Shown: positions 43,488 through 51,765, counted from the first letter of the stretch. The stretch: DNA of 64,000 nucleotides from Betaproteobacteria bacterium (GCA_016716425.1 JADJWJ010000006.1:124001-188000); one strand, 5' to 3'. Notes: generated by a model not told the origin, from the sequence alone. Numbers and translations: made by a program.

Positions 43488-44771
43488 CTATGTGCGCTCG
43501 ACCAGCATCGCGCCGCCCAGGCCGCCGCCGATGCAGATCGCGGCCATCCCGCGCTTGCCACCCGTCCGCCGCAGCACGTTGAGCACGTGCAGCACGATGC
43601 GCGTGCCCGACGCGCCGACCGGATGGCCCAACGCGATCGCGCCGCCGTCGACGTTGAGCTTCGCCTCGTCGATCGCGCCGAGCGCGCCCGGCAGCCCGAG
43701 CTCGGTCCGGCAGAACTCGTCGCTCGCCCACGCGCGCTCGCAGCCGATCACCTGCGCGGCGAACGCCTCGTTGATCTCCCACGCGTCGAGGTCGTTCAGG
43801 CCGAGCCCGTGCCGCTGCAGGATCGGCGTGGCCGCGTACACCGGCCCCAGCCCCATCTGCGCCGGGTCGAGGCCCGCCCACTGCGAGTCGACGATGCGCC
43901 CGATGGGCGTGAGCCGGTGCCGGTCGACCGCTTTCTGCGAGGCGACGACCACCCACGCGCCGCCGTCGGTGACCTGCGAGCTGTTGCCAGCCGTCACGTT
44001 GCCGTACTTGCGGTCGAAGAACGGCTTGAGCTTGGCGAGATTCCCGGGCGTGGAGTCCTCGCGCACGCCGTCGTCGGCCGCGTACAACTTGCCGCCGCGG
44101 TCGAAGATCGGCACCACCTCGTTCGCGTAGTGGCCCGCCTTCTGCGCGGCGATCACGCGCGCGTGACTGCGCGCGGCGAACGCGTCCATCTGCTGCCGCG
44201 TGATGCCGAACCGGTGCGCGAGGTTCTCGGCCGTCTGCCCCATCAGCAAGCCGCAGATCGGGTCGGTGAGGCCCTTCATCAGCGCGATCACCGGCGCGAA
44301 GTGGCCGGGCCGGAACTTCGCGAGCAGTGCCGCGCGCTGCCCGGCCGTCTTCGCCGCGTACCACTGCGACAGCCACATCACCATCGCGTCGGAGAAGAGC
44401 AGCGGCGCCCGCGACAGCGCGTCCACGCCGCCGGCGAGCACCAGGTCGGACCGCCCGGCGCGGATGTTGTTGACGGCCGAGTCGATCGACTGCATGCCCG
44501 ACGCGCAGTTGCGCATCACGGTCCAGCCGGGCACCTTCTGCCCGCAGCCCATCCGCAGCGCCGCCACGCGGCCGATGTTGACCTCGTCGGCCGACGGCGC
44601 GGCGCAACCGAGGATCACCTCGTCGAGCTCGTCCGGCGCGAAAGGCTGCCGCACCAGCAGCGCGCGTCCCGCGTCGGTGGCGAGGTCGGACGCCGCGAAC
44701 GGCCCCGGCCGGTTGCGCGCCTTGAGAAACGGCGTCCGGAGGCCGTCGATGATGTAGACCGGCTCGTTCAT
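43488..44771 (-). CDS. fadI: acetyl-CoA C-acyltransferase, FadI type
   Basis: The 427-residue thiolase has the FadI-like N-terminus VYIIDGLRTPFLKARNRPGP, the nucleophile Cys in MRNCASGMQSIDSAV, HRFGITRQQMDAFAARSH, INEAFAAQVIGCERA, GGAIALGHPVGASGTRIV and ICIGGGLGGAMLVE. It cleaves 3-ketoacyl-CoA in beta-oxidation. It is longer than the FadA-type thiolase at 34 kb (398), and the two are clearly different subfamilies. It lies between fadE and the FadJ-type gene, in the tetR-fadE-fadI-fadJ order. Confidence 0.93.
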   Translation of the reverse strand: MNEPVYIIDGLRTPFLKARNRPGPFAASDLATDAGRALLVRQPFAPDELDEVILGCAAPSADEVNIGRVAALRMGCGQKVPGWTVMRNCASGMQSIDSAVNNIRAGRSDLVLAGGVDALSRAPLLFSDAMVMWLSQWYAAKTAGQRAALLAKFRPGHFAPVIALMKGLTDPICGLLMGQTAENLAHRFGITRQQMDAFAARSHARVIAAQKAGHYANEVVPIFDRGGKLYAADDGVREDSTPGNLAKLKPFFDRKYGNVTAGNSSQVTDGGAWVVVASQKAVDRHRLTPIGRIVDSQWAGLDPAQMGLGPVYAATPILQRHGLGLNDLDAWEINEAFAAQVIGCERAWASDEFCRTELGLPGALGAIDEAKLNVDGGAIALGHPVGASGTRIVLHVLNVLRRTGGKRGMAAICIGGGLGGAMLVERT

Positions 44772-44813
44772 CTTGCGTGTTCCCGCTTCAGACTGGCCGG
44801 AATGCCGGCCCGT

Positions 44814-47330
44814 TCACGCCGCCACCCGATGCCGGACCGGCTGCGCCTGCGGCTGCAGCGAGCCCTGCATCTGCTTGCCCAGCGACGCGCCCAGGTCGGC
44901 GTCGAAGTCGTCGACGCGGATCACCCGCGCCGCGAGTTCCCGCTGCGCGACCAGCGCGCGCGCCTCTTCGGCATCGATCACCTTCGCCGCCACCGCGCGC
45001 TCGGTCAGCACCTCAACGCCCGCGCCCGGCGGCAGCCGGCCGTCGAGGCGGCCGTCGCGCATCGCCGCCTTCAGCTTCGCCTCCACCGGCTCGGCCTTGA
45101 CCGTCGCCACCAGCGCGCGCTCGATCAGCCCCACCGGGTCGTCGTCGTCCTTGCCGACGTACATCGTCGCCGTCAGCCGGTCGCGCGTGGCGGACGGCGC
45201 GATGAGCAGGCGCGCGACGTCGCGGCCGATCCGGTCCGAGGGCACGACGTACGGCCGGCCGAGCGGGAACACGATGGCGCGCATCACGGCGGCGATGAAG
45301 CGGTTCGGAAAGTTCGAGATCACGCCTTCGAGCGCGGTCTGCGCCCTGAACATCGCGTCCCAGATCGCCCAGTGCATCAGCGGCGCGTCGGCCGCCTGCC
45401 GGCCCTCGGCCTCGAAGCGCTTCAGCGTCGCCGAGCACAGGTACAGGTGCGACAGGATGTCGCCCAGCCGCGCCGAGAGCTTCTCCTTGCGCTTCAGCGC
45501 GCCGCCGAGCGTGCCCATCGACACGTCCGAGAGGAACGCGAGCGCGGCCGAGAAGCGCGTCAGCTGCTGGTAGTAGCGACGCGTCGCGGGCGCGATGTCG
45601 GCCGGCACGCGGACGAAATGCGACCCCGTGATGCCGGTGACGAACGTGCGCGCGAGATTCGAAAGCATGAACCGGACGTGGCCGAAGAGCGCGGCGTCGA
45701 ACGCGACCGACGCCGCCTCGCGGTCGGTCTCGCGCGTGGCCGCGATCTCCTTCAGCACGTACGGGTGGCAGCGGATCGCCCCCTGCCCGAAGATGATGAG
45801 GCTGCGCGTCAGGATGTTGGCGCCCTCGACGGTGATGGCAACCGGGTGCTGCATGTACGCGCCGCCCAGGAAGTTCGACGGGCCCATGCAGATGCCCTTG
45901 CCGCCGATGACGTCCATCCCGTCGTTGATCGTCTGCCGCGCGCGCTCGGTGATGTGGTACTTCGCGATCGCCGACACGACCGATGGCTTCTCGCCCAGGT
46001 CGATCGCGGACGCCGTGAGCATCCGCGCCGCATCCATCATGTAGAGGTTGCCGCCCATGCGCGCCAGCGGCTCTTCGACGCCCTCGAAGCGGCCGATCGC
46101 CGTCTTGAACTGCGTGCGCACGCGTGCGTAGCCGCCGACGGCGCGCACCGCCAGCATCGACATGCCGGTGTTCGACGACGGCAGCGAGATGCCGCGGCCC
46201 GCGGCCAGGCACTCCATCAGCATCCGCCAGCCGCGGCCGATCATCGGCTGGCCCCCGATCACCCAGTCCATCGGGATGAACACGTCGCGGCCCGAGTTCG
46301 GCCCGTTCTGGAACACGGCGTTGAGCGGCATGTGCCGGCGGCCGATCTCCACCCCCGGATGCGACGTCGGGATGAGTGCGCAGGTGATGCCCAGGTCCTC
46401 CGTGTCGCCGATGAGCTTGTCCGGGTCGTACACGCGGAAGGCGAGGCCGAGCAGCGTGGCCACCGGTCCCAGCGTGATGTAGCGCTTGTCCCACGTCACC
46501 GACAGGCCGAGCACGCGGCGGCCCTCGTGCTCGCCCCAGCGGACGAACGCGAAGTCCGGCATCGCGGCGGCGTCGGAGCCCGCGTTCGGACTGGTCAGCG
46601 CAAAGCACGGAATTTCGAACCCCTTGGCGAGGCGCGGCAGGTAGTGGCGCTTCTGGTCCTCCGTCCCGTAGTGCAGCAGCAGCTCGCCGGGCCCCAGCGA
46701 GTTCGGCACCATCACGGTCACCGCCGCGGTGCCGCAGCGCGTCGACAGCTTGGTGACGACCTGCGAGTGCGCCCAGGCGGAGAAGCCGAGTCCGCCATAC
46801 TCCTTCGGGATGATCATGCCGAGGAAGCCGCGCTCCTTGATGAACTGCCACACGTGCGGCGGCAGGTCGCGGTAGACGGTGGCCGCCTCCCAGTCGGTGG
46901 TCATCGCACAGAGCTCTTCGGTGTCCACGTCGAGGAAGCGCTGCTCCTCGGGCGTGAGCGTCGGCCGCGGCGTGGCAAGCAGCCGGCGCCAGTTCGGGCG
47001 GCCCGAGAACAGCTCGCCGTCCCACCAGACGGTGCCGGCCTCCAGCGCCTCGCGCTCGGTCTGCGACATCGGCGGCATCAGCTTGCGGAACGCGGCGAGC
47101 ACGCCGTCGCTGACGAGCTTGCGCCGCAACGCCGGCACGGCGAGCGGGAGCGCGAGCACGATGAAGGCGACAGTCAGCAGCAGGTTCGCGACGAGCGGCA
47201 GGGCGGACAGCCCCCACGACGCGGCGAGCGCAACGGCGATGCCGGTGACCCACGCGCGCCCGGAGGCGTTCACGTAGGCGAGCACCAGGCAAGCGGCGAG
47301 TACGGCGACGATCCAGGCAAGGGTGAGCAT
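44814..47330 (-). CDS. fadE: acyl-CoA dehydrogenase FadE
   Basis: The 838-residue FAD enzyme catalyses the first step of beta-oxidation. Three hydrophobic N-terminal segments (about residues 2-75) anchor it to the inner membrane, as in E. coli FadE (814). The dehydrogenase core shows GFLGMIIPKEYGGLGFSAWA, FALTSPNAGSDAAAMPD, PMDWVIGGQPMIGRGWRML, GGKGICMGPSNFLGGAYMQ and EGANILTRSLIIFGQGAIRC, and a DUF1974-type C-terminal domain follows. ATG at 47330 has AAGGAG 9 nt upstream. It lies 59 nt after the TetR gene on the same strand. Confidence 0.95.
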   Translation of the reverse strand: MLTLAWIVAVLAACLVLAYVNASGRAWVTGIAVALAASWGLSALPLVANLLLTVAFIVLALPLAVPALRRKLVSDGVLAAFRKLMPPMSQTEREALEAGTVWWDGELFSGRPNWRRLLATPRPTLTPEEQRFLDVDTEELCAMTTDWEAATVYRDLPPHVWQFIKERGFLGMIIPKEYGGLGFSAWAHSQVVTKLSTRCGTAAVTVMVPNSLGPGELLLHYGTEDQKRHYLPRLAKGFEIPCFALTSPNAGSDAAAMPDFAFVRWGEHEGRRVLGLSVTWDKRYITLGPVATLLGLAFRVYDPDKLIGDTEDLGITCALIPTSHPGVEIGRRHMPLNAVFQNGPNSGRDVFIPMDWVIGGQPMIGRGWRMLMECLAAGRGISLPSSNTGMSMLAVRAVGGYARVRTQFKTAIGRFEGVEEPLARMGGNLYMMDAARMLTASAIDLGEKPSVVSAIAKYHITERARQTINDGMDVIGGKGICMGPSNFLGGAYMQHPVAITVEGANILTRSLIIFGQGAIRCHPYVLKEIAATRETDREAASVAFDAALFGHVRFMLSNLARTFVTGITGSHFVRVPADIAPATRRYYQQLTRFSAALAFLSDVSMGTLGGALKRKEKLSARLGDILSHLYLCSATLKRFEAEGRQAADAPLMHWAIWDAMFRAQTALEGVISNFPNRFIAAVMRAIVFPLGRPYVVPSDRIGRDVARLLIAPSATRDRLTATMYVGKDDDDPVGLIERALVATVKAEPVEAKLKAAMRDGRLDGRLPPGAGVEVLTERAVAAKVIDAEEARALVAQRELAARVIRVDDFDADLGASLGKQMQGSLQPQAQPVRHRVAA

Positions 47331-47389
47331 CGAACGGCTCCTTTCATGGCGAGGGGCGCGTTGCCGGGCCGCCTCGTACGGAGATCGGG

Positions 47390-48100
47390 TCAGTCGGCGG
47401 ACGCGGACGCTTCGCCGCCTTCGCGGTGGGCATCCGGAAAGTCCGCGAGGGGCGCGGTCAGGCCGGCCAGCAGGAACGGCGCGAGCCGGCGGAGCAGGAT
47501 TTCGTCGTTGTCCGTCTCGTTGGGAGTCAATTCCGCGATGATCTTGAGCGCGTCGGTTCCCGCCAGCGTGTAGGACAGCGCGCCCATGATGAAGTGCAGC
47601 CGCCACGACAACTCGCGGCGTGGCAGGTTCGGCAGCGCGCGGCCGAACGCTGCCTTGAAGCGCGCGATCATCTGCGCGTACTGGTCGGACAGGAACCGGC
47701 GGATGAACGGGGACGGATCCGCGTACGCGCGGCCCAGCAACCGCAGGAAGTTCGCACCGCCCCGCTGCGGGTCGCGCGCGAGTTTCAGCGCCGGGATGAA
47801 GAGCGCCTCCAGGATGCGCTCGCAGCTCACGGGCGCCGGGGCTGCCGCGCGTTCGTACTCGTCGAGCAGCCGCACGCGCGCCTGGTTCATCGGGTCGAGC
47901 CGGCGCGTGAGCACCGCTTCGAACAGGTCTTCCTTGCTGCCGAAGTGGTAGTGCGCGGACGCGAGGTTCACGTCCGCGGCCGTCGTGATGACGCGCAGGC
48001 TCGTGCCTTCGAAGCCGTGCTCCATGAACAGCGCCTCGGCGGCGTCGAGGATGCGCTCCTTCGTCGCCGCCGCGCTGCGGGTCTCGCCCAACGGAATCAC
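47390..48100 (-). CDS. TetR-family fatty-acid regulator, PsrA-like
   Basis: The 236-residue repressor has a standard TetR helix-turn-helix (ERILDAAEALFMEHGFEG, SLRVITTAADVNLASAHYHF) and a larger ligand domain (FIPALKLARDPQRGGANFLR; FIMGALSYTLAGTDALKIIA). It heads the fadE-fadI-fadJ genes, and a CAAAC-N4-GTTTG operator lies upstream. In Pseudomonas, PsrA binds that kind of site and is released by long-chain fatty acids. The same role here is inferred. GTG at 48100 is preferred (GGGAG upstream); TTG at 48112 is the alternative. Confidence 0.85.
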   Translation of the reverse strand: MIPLGETRSAAATKERILDAAEALFMEHGFEGTSLRVITTAADVNLASAHYHFGSKEDLFEAVLTRRLDPMNQARVRLLDEYERAAAPAPVSCERILEALFIPALKLARDPQRGGANFLRLLGRAYADPSPFIRRFLSDQYAQMIARFKAAFGRALPNLPRRELSWRLHFIMGALSYTLAGTDALKIIAELTPNETDNDEILLRRLAPFLLAGLTAPLADFPDAHREGGEASASAD

Positions 48101-48230
48101 GCTCGCTCCCAAGTCCGGCCTCCGCCACGTACGAACCGCACGGCGCCTTCGGATAGGGCGCCACGATCCATGTTCGAGCTACCGGCGCTTCGTCGCGGAG
48201 CGACGCCTGCGCCTCACATCGGAGCCCGAT

Positions 48231-48250
48231 ATTCAAACGTCCGTTTGAAT
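48231..48250. promoter_or_regulatory. PsrA-type operator
   Basis: ATTCAAACGTCCGTTTGAAT is a perfect palindrome with 9-bp arms and a 2-nt centre, containing CAAAC-N4-GTTTG, the consensus described for PsrA. It lies about 130 nt before the tetR start and about 177 nt before the divergent EamA gene, so it may control either or both. I found no second perfect site upstream of fadL, fadD or the FadN-like gene. Confidence 0.75.
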
Positions 48251-48426
48251 CGTATGTTCGTCCAAACCACAATGTCAAGCCGCGCTGCAACATGAACTGC
48301 AGAGATCGGGCAATCTGTCAGCAAGCGCTCGCTCTCACGGATATTCACGCGGGGTAATGGTCTTCCGTGTACCGCCCGCCCTGGATTCGTGCCTGTCGAT
48401 CAAATCGACGGATTCGCTCGGATAAG

Positions 48427-49362
48427 ATGCACCCGATGAGCGACCCCCACGAACCGGCGGACCCGAACCCCCGCGCCGCGCGTGGCCCGCATCCGGCACC
48501 CACGGTCGCCGACCGCCGCCGCGGCCTGTTGCTCGGCCTGGTCGGCGTGCTCGCGTTCAGCGGGACGCTGCCCGCCACCCGGGTCGCCGTCGCGCATCTC
48601 GATCCGGTCTTCGTCGGCCTGGGCCGCGCCGTGGTCGCCGCCGTCCTCGCCGCAGTCGTGCTGCTGGCGACGAGGACGCGGTGGCCGCCGCGGTCGGCCT
48701 GGCGCCAGCTCGTCGTGGTCGCGGCCGGCGTGGTCGTCGGCTGGCCGGTGCTGTCGGCGTTCGCGATGCGCCACGTTCCGGCGGCGCACGGCGCCGTGGT
48801 GTCGGGACTGCTGCCGCTCGCGACCGCGCTGGCCGGCGCGTGGCTCGCCCACGAGCGTCCGACGCGGCGCTTCTGGGCGTGCGCGGTGTTCGGCAGCACC
48901 GTCGTCGTCGCGTTCGCGCTGTGGGAAGGCGGCGGGGCGCCGCAGCTCGCGGACCTCCTGCTCGTCGCGGCGGTCGCCGCGGCCGCCGTCGGCTACGCCG
49001 AGGGCGCCAAGCTCTCGCGGACGATGGGCGGCTGGCAGGTCATCTGCTGGGTGCTCGTGTTCTCGGCGCCGTTCCTCGTCGTGCCCACGCTCGTCGCCGC
49101 GGGCGGGACCGTGCCGGACGCGCCGTGGCAGGCGTGGGCGGGCTTCGCGTACGTCGCGGTCGTTTCGATGTTCCTGGGCTTCTTCGCGTGGTACCGCGGG
49201 CTCGCGCTCGGCGGCATCGCCGTCGTCGGGCAGACGCAGCTCCTGCAGCCGTTCTTCACGATCTTCGCGTCCGCATGGCTGCTGGGCGAGGGTGTCGATC
49301 CGGCCACGCTGGTCGCCGCCGCGCTCGTCGTCGCCGCCATCGCGCTCGGCCGCAAGGGCTAG
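48427..49362 (+). CDS. EamA-family (DMT) transporter
   Basis: The roughly 311-residue inner-membrane protein has about ten hydrophobic helices in two EamA halves: LLLGLVGVLAFSGTLPATRV and VVVGWPVLSAFAMRHVPAAH in the first, MFLGFFAWYRGLALGGIAVV and QPFFTIFASAWLLGEGVDP in the second. Such proteins export amino acids or other metabolites, and the substrate cannot be read from sequence. ATG at 48427 or 48436 starts the protein after a charged Pro-rich head. It diverges from the PsrA-like gene. Confidence 0.85.
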   Translation: MHPMSDPHEPADPNPRAARGPHPAPTVADRRRGLLLGLVGVLAFSGTLPATRVAVAHLDPVFVGLGRAVVAAVLAAVVLLATRTRWPPRSAWRQLVVVAAGVVVGWPVLSAFAMRHVPAAHGAVVSGLLPLATALAGAWLAHERPTRRFWACAVFGSTVVVAFALWEGGGAPQLADLLLVAAVAAAAVGYAEGAKLSRTMGGWQVICWVLVFSAPFLVVPTLVAAGGTVPDAPWQAWAGFAYVAVVSMFLGFFAWYRGLALGGIAVVGQTQLLQPFFTIFASAWLLGEGVDPATLVAAALVVAAIALGRKG

Positions 49363-49411
49363 CACGCCGGCGCGTTTGGCTATACTCCGCGGACCAGGAG
49401 GACGCCCGGCC

Positions 49412-49693
49412 ATGGCCACGATCTCGATCGCGCGCAAGCACGCGCTGTCGCACAAGAAGGCGAAGGACGTCGCGGAGAAGATCGCGAAGGACCTGCGCAA
49501 GCGCTTCGAGCTCGACTACGCGTGGGAAGGCGACCACATCGTCTTCGAGCGCCCCGGCGTCTCCGGACGCATGTTGATCGGTTCCGACAAGATCCGGCTC
49601 GACGCGAGCCTCGGCTGGCTGCTGACGCCGCTCAAGCCGGCCATCGAGCGCGAGATCGTCGCGCAGCTCGACAAGCTGATCGGGAAGGCGTAG
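49412..49693 (+). CDS. polyhydroxyalkanoic acid system family protein (TIGR02610-type)
   Basis: The 93-residue basic/acidic protein has ISIARKHALSHKKAKDVAEK, YAWEGDHIVFERPGVSGRML and ASLGWLLTPLKPAIEREIVA. This matches the small protein family seen in PHA-related loci of betaproteobacteria. Its role in granule metabolism is not defined. AGGAGGA lies 7-8 nt before the ATG. The stop codon TAG is immediately followed by a 9-bp hairpin. The phasin gene 1.5 kb downstream supports a PHA context. Confidence 0.82.
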   Translation: MATISIARKHALSHKKAKDVAEKIAKDLRKRFELDYAWEGDHIVFERPGVSGRMLIGSDKIRLDASLGWLLTPLKPAIEREIVAQLDKLIGKA

Positions 49694-49960
49694 GCGAATC
49701 ACTACGCGATTCGCCTTCGGAGCAGTCAGCGCGAGCAGCCGGCGAGGGGCCCCGCGAAGCGGGGATCGACGGCAAGTGCAAGTCGACGCCGCGAGGCGAC
49801 ACGCCGGCGTTGCGCGTCGCCGGTAATCCATGAGGCGCCGAGGCCGAGCGCTTCTCGCGTGGCAAGGTCCACGAAGCACGCCGTTCGCAGGTCGCTGCGC
49901 TCCCCGCTCGGTTGCGCGGAAATGCGCGCCGAGGGTCTTCGATGCAACGCGCCGTGCGGC
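49692..49960 (+). repeat. degenerate copy C of the composite hairpin repeat
   Basis: Hairpin 1 is AGGCGAATC/GATTCGCCT (49692-49700 with 49708-49716) and starts within the stop codon of the PHA-system gene. GCAGTCAGC follows, as in the other copies. The conserved 17-nt loop of hairpin 2 is not present; instead a CCCCGCGAAGCGGGG hairpin occurs near 49750. Further on, CAGGTCGCTGCGCTCCCCGC and the following CGGTTGCGCG again match the tail of copies A and B2. I take this as a rearranged or distant member. Confidence 0.5.
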
Positions 49961-49969
49961 CGTTTCCCC

Positions 49970-50094
49970 TCACCCCAACCCTCTCCCCGTACCGGGGAGA
50001 GTGAGCGCTTCGGCCGGCGTCGGCGAAGTGGTGTCGATGCGCACCGGAGTCCTCCCTCTCCCCGACAGGGGAGAGGTTGGGGTGAGGGGCTACC
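49970..50094. repeat. REP-like CCTCACCCCAACCCTCTCCCC inverted pair
   Basis: CCTCACCCCAACCCTCTCCC with CGGGGAGAG at 49970-50010 is answered by CCTCTCCCCGACAGGGGAGA and GGTTGGGGTGAGGGGC at 50055-50094. The two units are inverted around a spacer of about 45 nt and each is itself palindromic. This is a very common proteobacterial intergenic repeat; related units lie at 27095 and 60446. It fills the gap downstream of both convergent neighbours. Confidence 0.8.
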
Positions 50095-50145
50095 CGAAGG
50101 CAATCGCGCTGACCCGTTCCTGCATCGGCCGCGCGGCGTCTTGAT

Positions 50146-50892
50146 TCAGTTGGGCCGGGATAGCCGAAACGCGAGCGGGTCCGGGAACGGGTCGGGCGTC
50201 CCGGCGATCATCGCCTCCATGATCGCGGTCTCGCGCTCCTCGATCGTCGCGAGGAACGACTGCGCGCCGCCCATGTTCCGGAAGGCGCCGAATCCGCGCT
50301 CGAGGAACTCCTGCAGCGCCGACATGCCGGCGAGCCGCGCGGGCTGGCGCATCATCACGAGCGCCGTGCGGATCCACGCCTTCGCGACGTAGTGGTCCAG
50401 CGACTGGCCGATGTCGCCGATCAGCTTGATCTGGCGGCGGCGCAGCGGGAAGTTGCCGGCCTTCCGGTACGCCCTGCTGTACTCGGCCACCGTGAAGTAG
50501 CCGTCCGCGCGCGGCAGGCGCGACAGCAGCACGCGATCGAGTTCCTGCGACAGGCCGTTCAGCTCCATCGCGGCGGCCACCATCAGGATGACGGCGTCGG
50601 GGAGCACCTTGACGAGCATCGGCACGACCCGCGCCAAGTCCGCGTCGCGGCGGCTGAAGTCGCCCGGGCCGTAGAGGTCGTTCTGGAAGAACCCGATCGC
50701 CGCCGTATAGCGTGGATCGGCGGCGAGGTCGGCATAGGTCATCCGCAGCCGCCGCGCCTGCCAGTCGGCGAGCCGGTCGAGGGCCCCGGCGAGGATCGGA
50801 TTGCCCGCGCGCTCGTCGTGCAGCCGGGCGACGCGCTGCAATTCGCGGACGAGCGTCCCCTGCGCGGAATCTCCCGTGGTTGGTTCGGTCAT
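50146..50892 (-). CDS. conserved hypothetical protein (FFQNDLYGP motif)
   Basis: The 248-residue, mostly helical cytoplasmic protein has no signal peptide. Conserved-looking blocks are RLADWQARRLRMTYADLAAD, RYTAAIGFFQNDLYGPGDFS with RRDADLARVVPMLVKVLP, ELDRVLLSRLPRADGYFTVA and FLERGFGAFRNMGGAQSFLA. I recall similar proteins in beta- and gammaproteobacteria but no assigned function. A regular pattern of His, Asp and Arg in the middle helices may mean a cofactor or ligand pocket. It is convergent with the PHA-system gene. Confidence 0.7.
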   Translation of the reverse strand: MTEPTTGDSAQGTLVRELQRVARLHDERAGNPILAGALDRLADWQARRLRMTYADLAADPRYTAAIGFFQNDLYGPGDFSRRDADLARVVPMLVKVLPDAVILMVAAAMELNGLSQELDRVLLSRLPRADGYFTVAEYSRAYRKAGNFPLRRRQIKLIGDIGQSLDHYVAKAWIRTALVMMRQPARLAGMSALQEFLERGFGAFRNMGGAQSFLATIEERETAIMEAMIAGTPDPFPDPLAFRLSRPN

Positions 50893-51090
50893 GCGCCCGT
50901 TGGCGTTGCATTTGCGCCGGAATGCGGCAGTCTAGCAGGGCGCCGCCAGCGCGGCGGAGCGCGCCGCCGCGTGGTCGCGGACAGGCGGCGCCGACCGTGA
51001 CCGACCCCCGGCCGCCGCTGCGCGCCACCGCCCTCCGGCCGGCACCGGCGCTTGCGCAACGCCGGTGACACCGGACCGGCGGACGCCTCC

Positions 51091-51127
51091 CCTTTAGTGT
51101 GATTGCTCTAGCCGTATTGCGTAGATT
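51091..51127 (+). promoter_or_regulatory. shared phasin upstream element and promoter, copy 1
   Basis: TTTAGTGTGATTGCTCTAG (within 51091-51111) is followed by a -10-like TAGATT at 51122-51127, exactly 13 nt after TTGCTC. The same arrangement, with one base changed in the first block and TAGAAT as the -10, lies before the second phasin gene at 58223-58259 in the same orientation to its gene. This points to a common promoter/operator for phasins. Which factor binds is unknown. Confidence 0.65.
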
Positions 51128-51175
51128 GATTCTCGAGCGTGCACATCGGTTGCGCGCGCAGCCAACAGGAGATCC

Positions 51176-51658
51176 ATGATGCGCACCAACGTCCAATTCC
51201 GTACCACCCCCGTCGGCGATGCCGTCCTGATCGCCTCGCGCCAAGTGTGGCTCGCGAGCCTGGGCGCGGCCGTCGTCACGCGCGAATGGGCGCAAAGCGA
51301 AGCGGGCAACGTGTTCCGCAAGATGGTCAAGGAAGGCACGGCGGTCGAGTCGAAGACCATCCGGCTCGTCGGCGACCGGATCGAAACCTCGTTCGCGGCC
51401 GCGAACACGCTGTGGCGCCACGCCCGCGGCACCGTGCAGTCCACGGTGCGGCAAGCGGCCGACAGCGCGGTCACGCTCGTGCAGAACAAACTGCCGAAGT
51501 CGCTGCCGAAGGTGACGCTGCCCGCGATGCTGACGCCGGTCGCCAAGCCGAAGGCGCGCGCGAAAAAGCGCGTGCAGGCGAAGCGCGCGGTGAAGGCGCC
51601 CGTCGCAAGGACCGTCAAGCGCGGCAAGCGCGTCGCGAAGGCCGCCACCCGCAAGTGA
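51176..51658 (+). CDS. phasin family protein with H1-like tail
   Basis: The 160-residue protein has a phasin core, LIASRQVWLASLGAAVVTRE, then NVFRKMVKEGTAVESKTIRL and GDRIETSFAAANTLWRHARG. A basic Lys/Ala/Arg/Val tail follows (from about residue 124). This layout recalls PhaF of Pseudomonas: a granule-coating N-terminus plus a histone-like C-terminus that can bind DNA and help partition PHA granules. ATG at 51176 has AGGAG 4 nt upstream; a second ATG follows directly. An element shared with the phasin gene at 58 kb lies upstream. Confidence 0.85.
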   Translation: MMRTNVQFRTTPVGDAVLIASRQVWLASLGAAVVTREWAQSEAGNVFRKMVKEGTAVESKTIRLVGDRIETSFAAANTLWRHARGTVQSTVRQAADSAVTLVQNKLPKSLPKVTLPAMLTPVAKPKARAKKRVQAKRAVKAPVARTVKRGKRVAKAATRK

Positions 51659-51765
51659 TTCTCCGCTAAGATTGCGTGCGAGCGGGGCGGAAGACCCCGT
51701 CGTCGCGGGACCTCCGGGCGCCTCACGGGCGTTCGGGGGCGCCCGGAACGCAACCGAGGAGAGCC

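Noticed and set aside
43470..47573. A 1367-codon plus-strand open frame over fadI and fadE
   Set aside because: It is the antisense of two well-supported genes, Arg/His/Gln-rich and without any recognisable domain.
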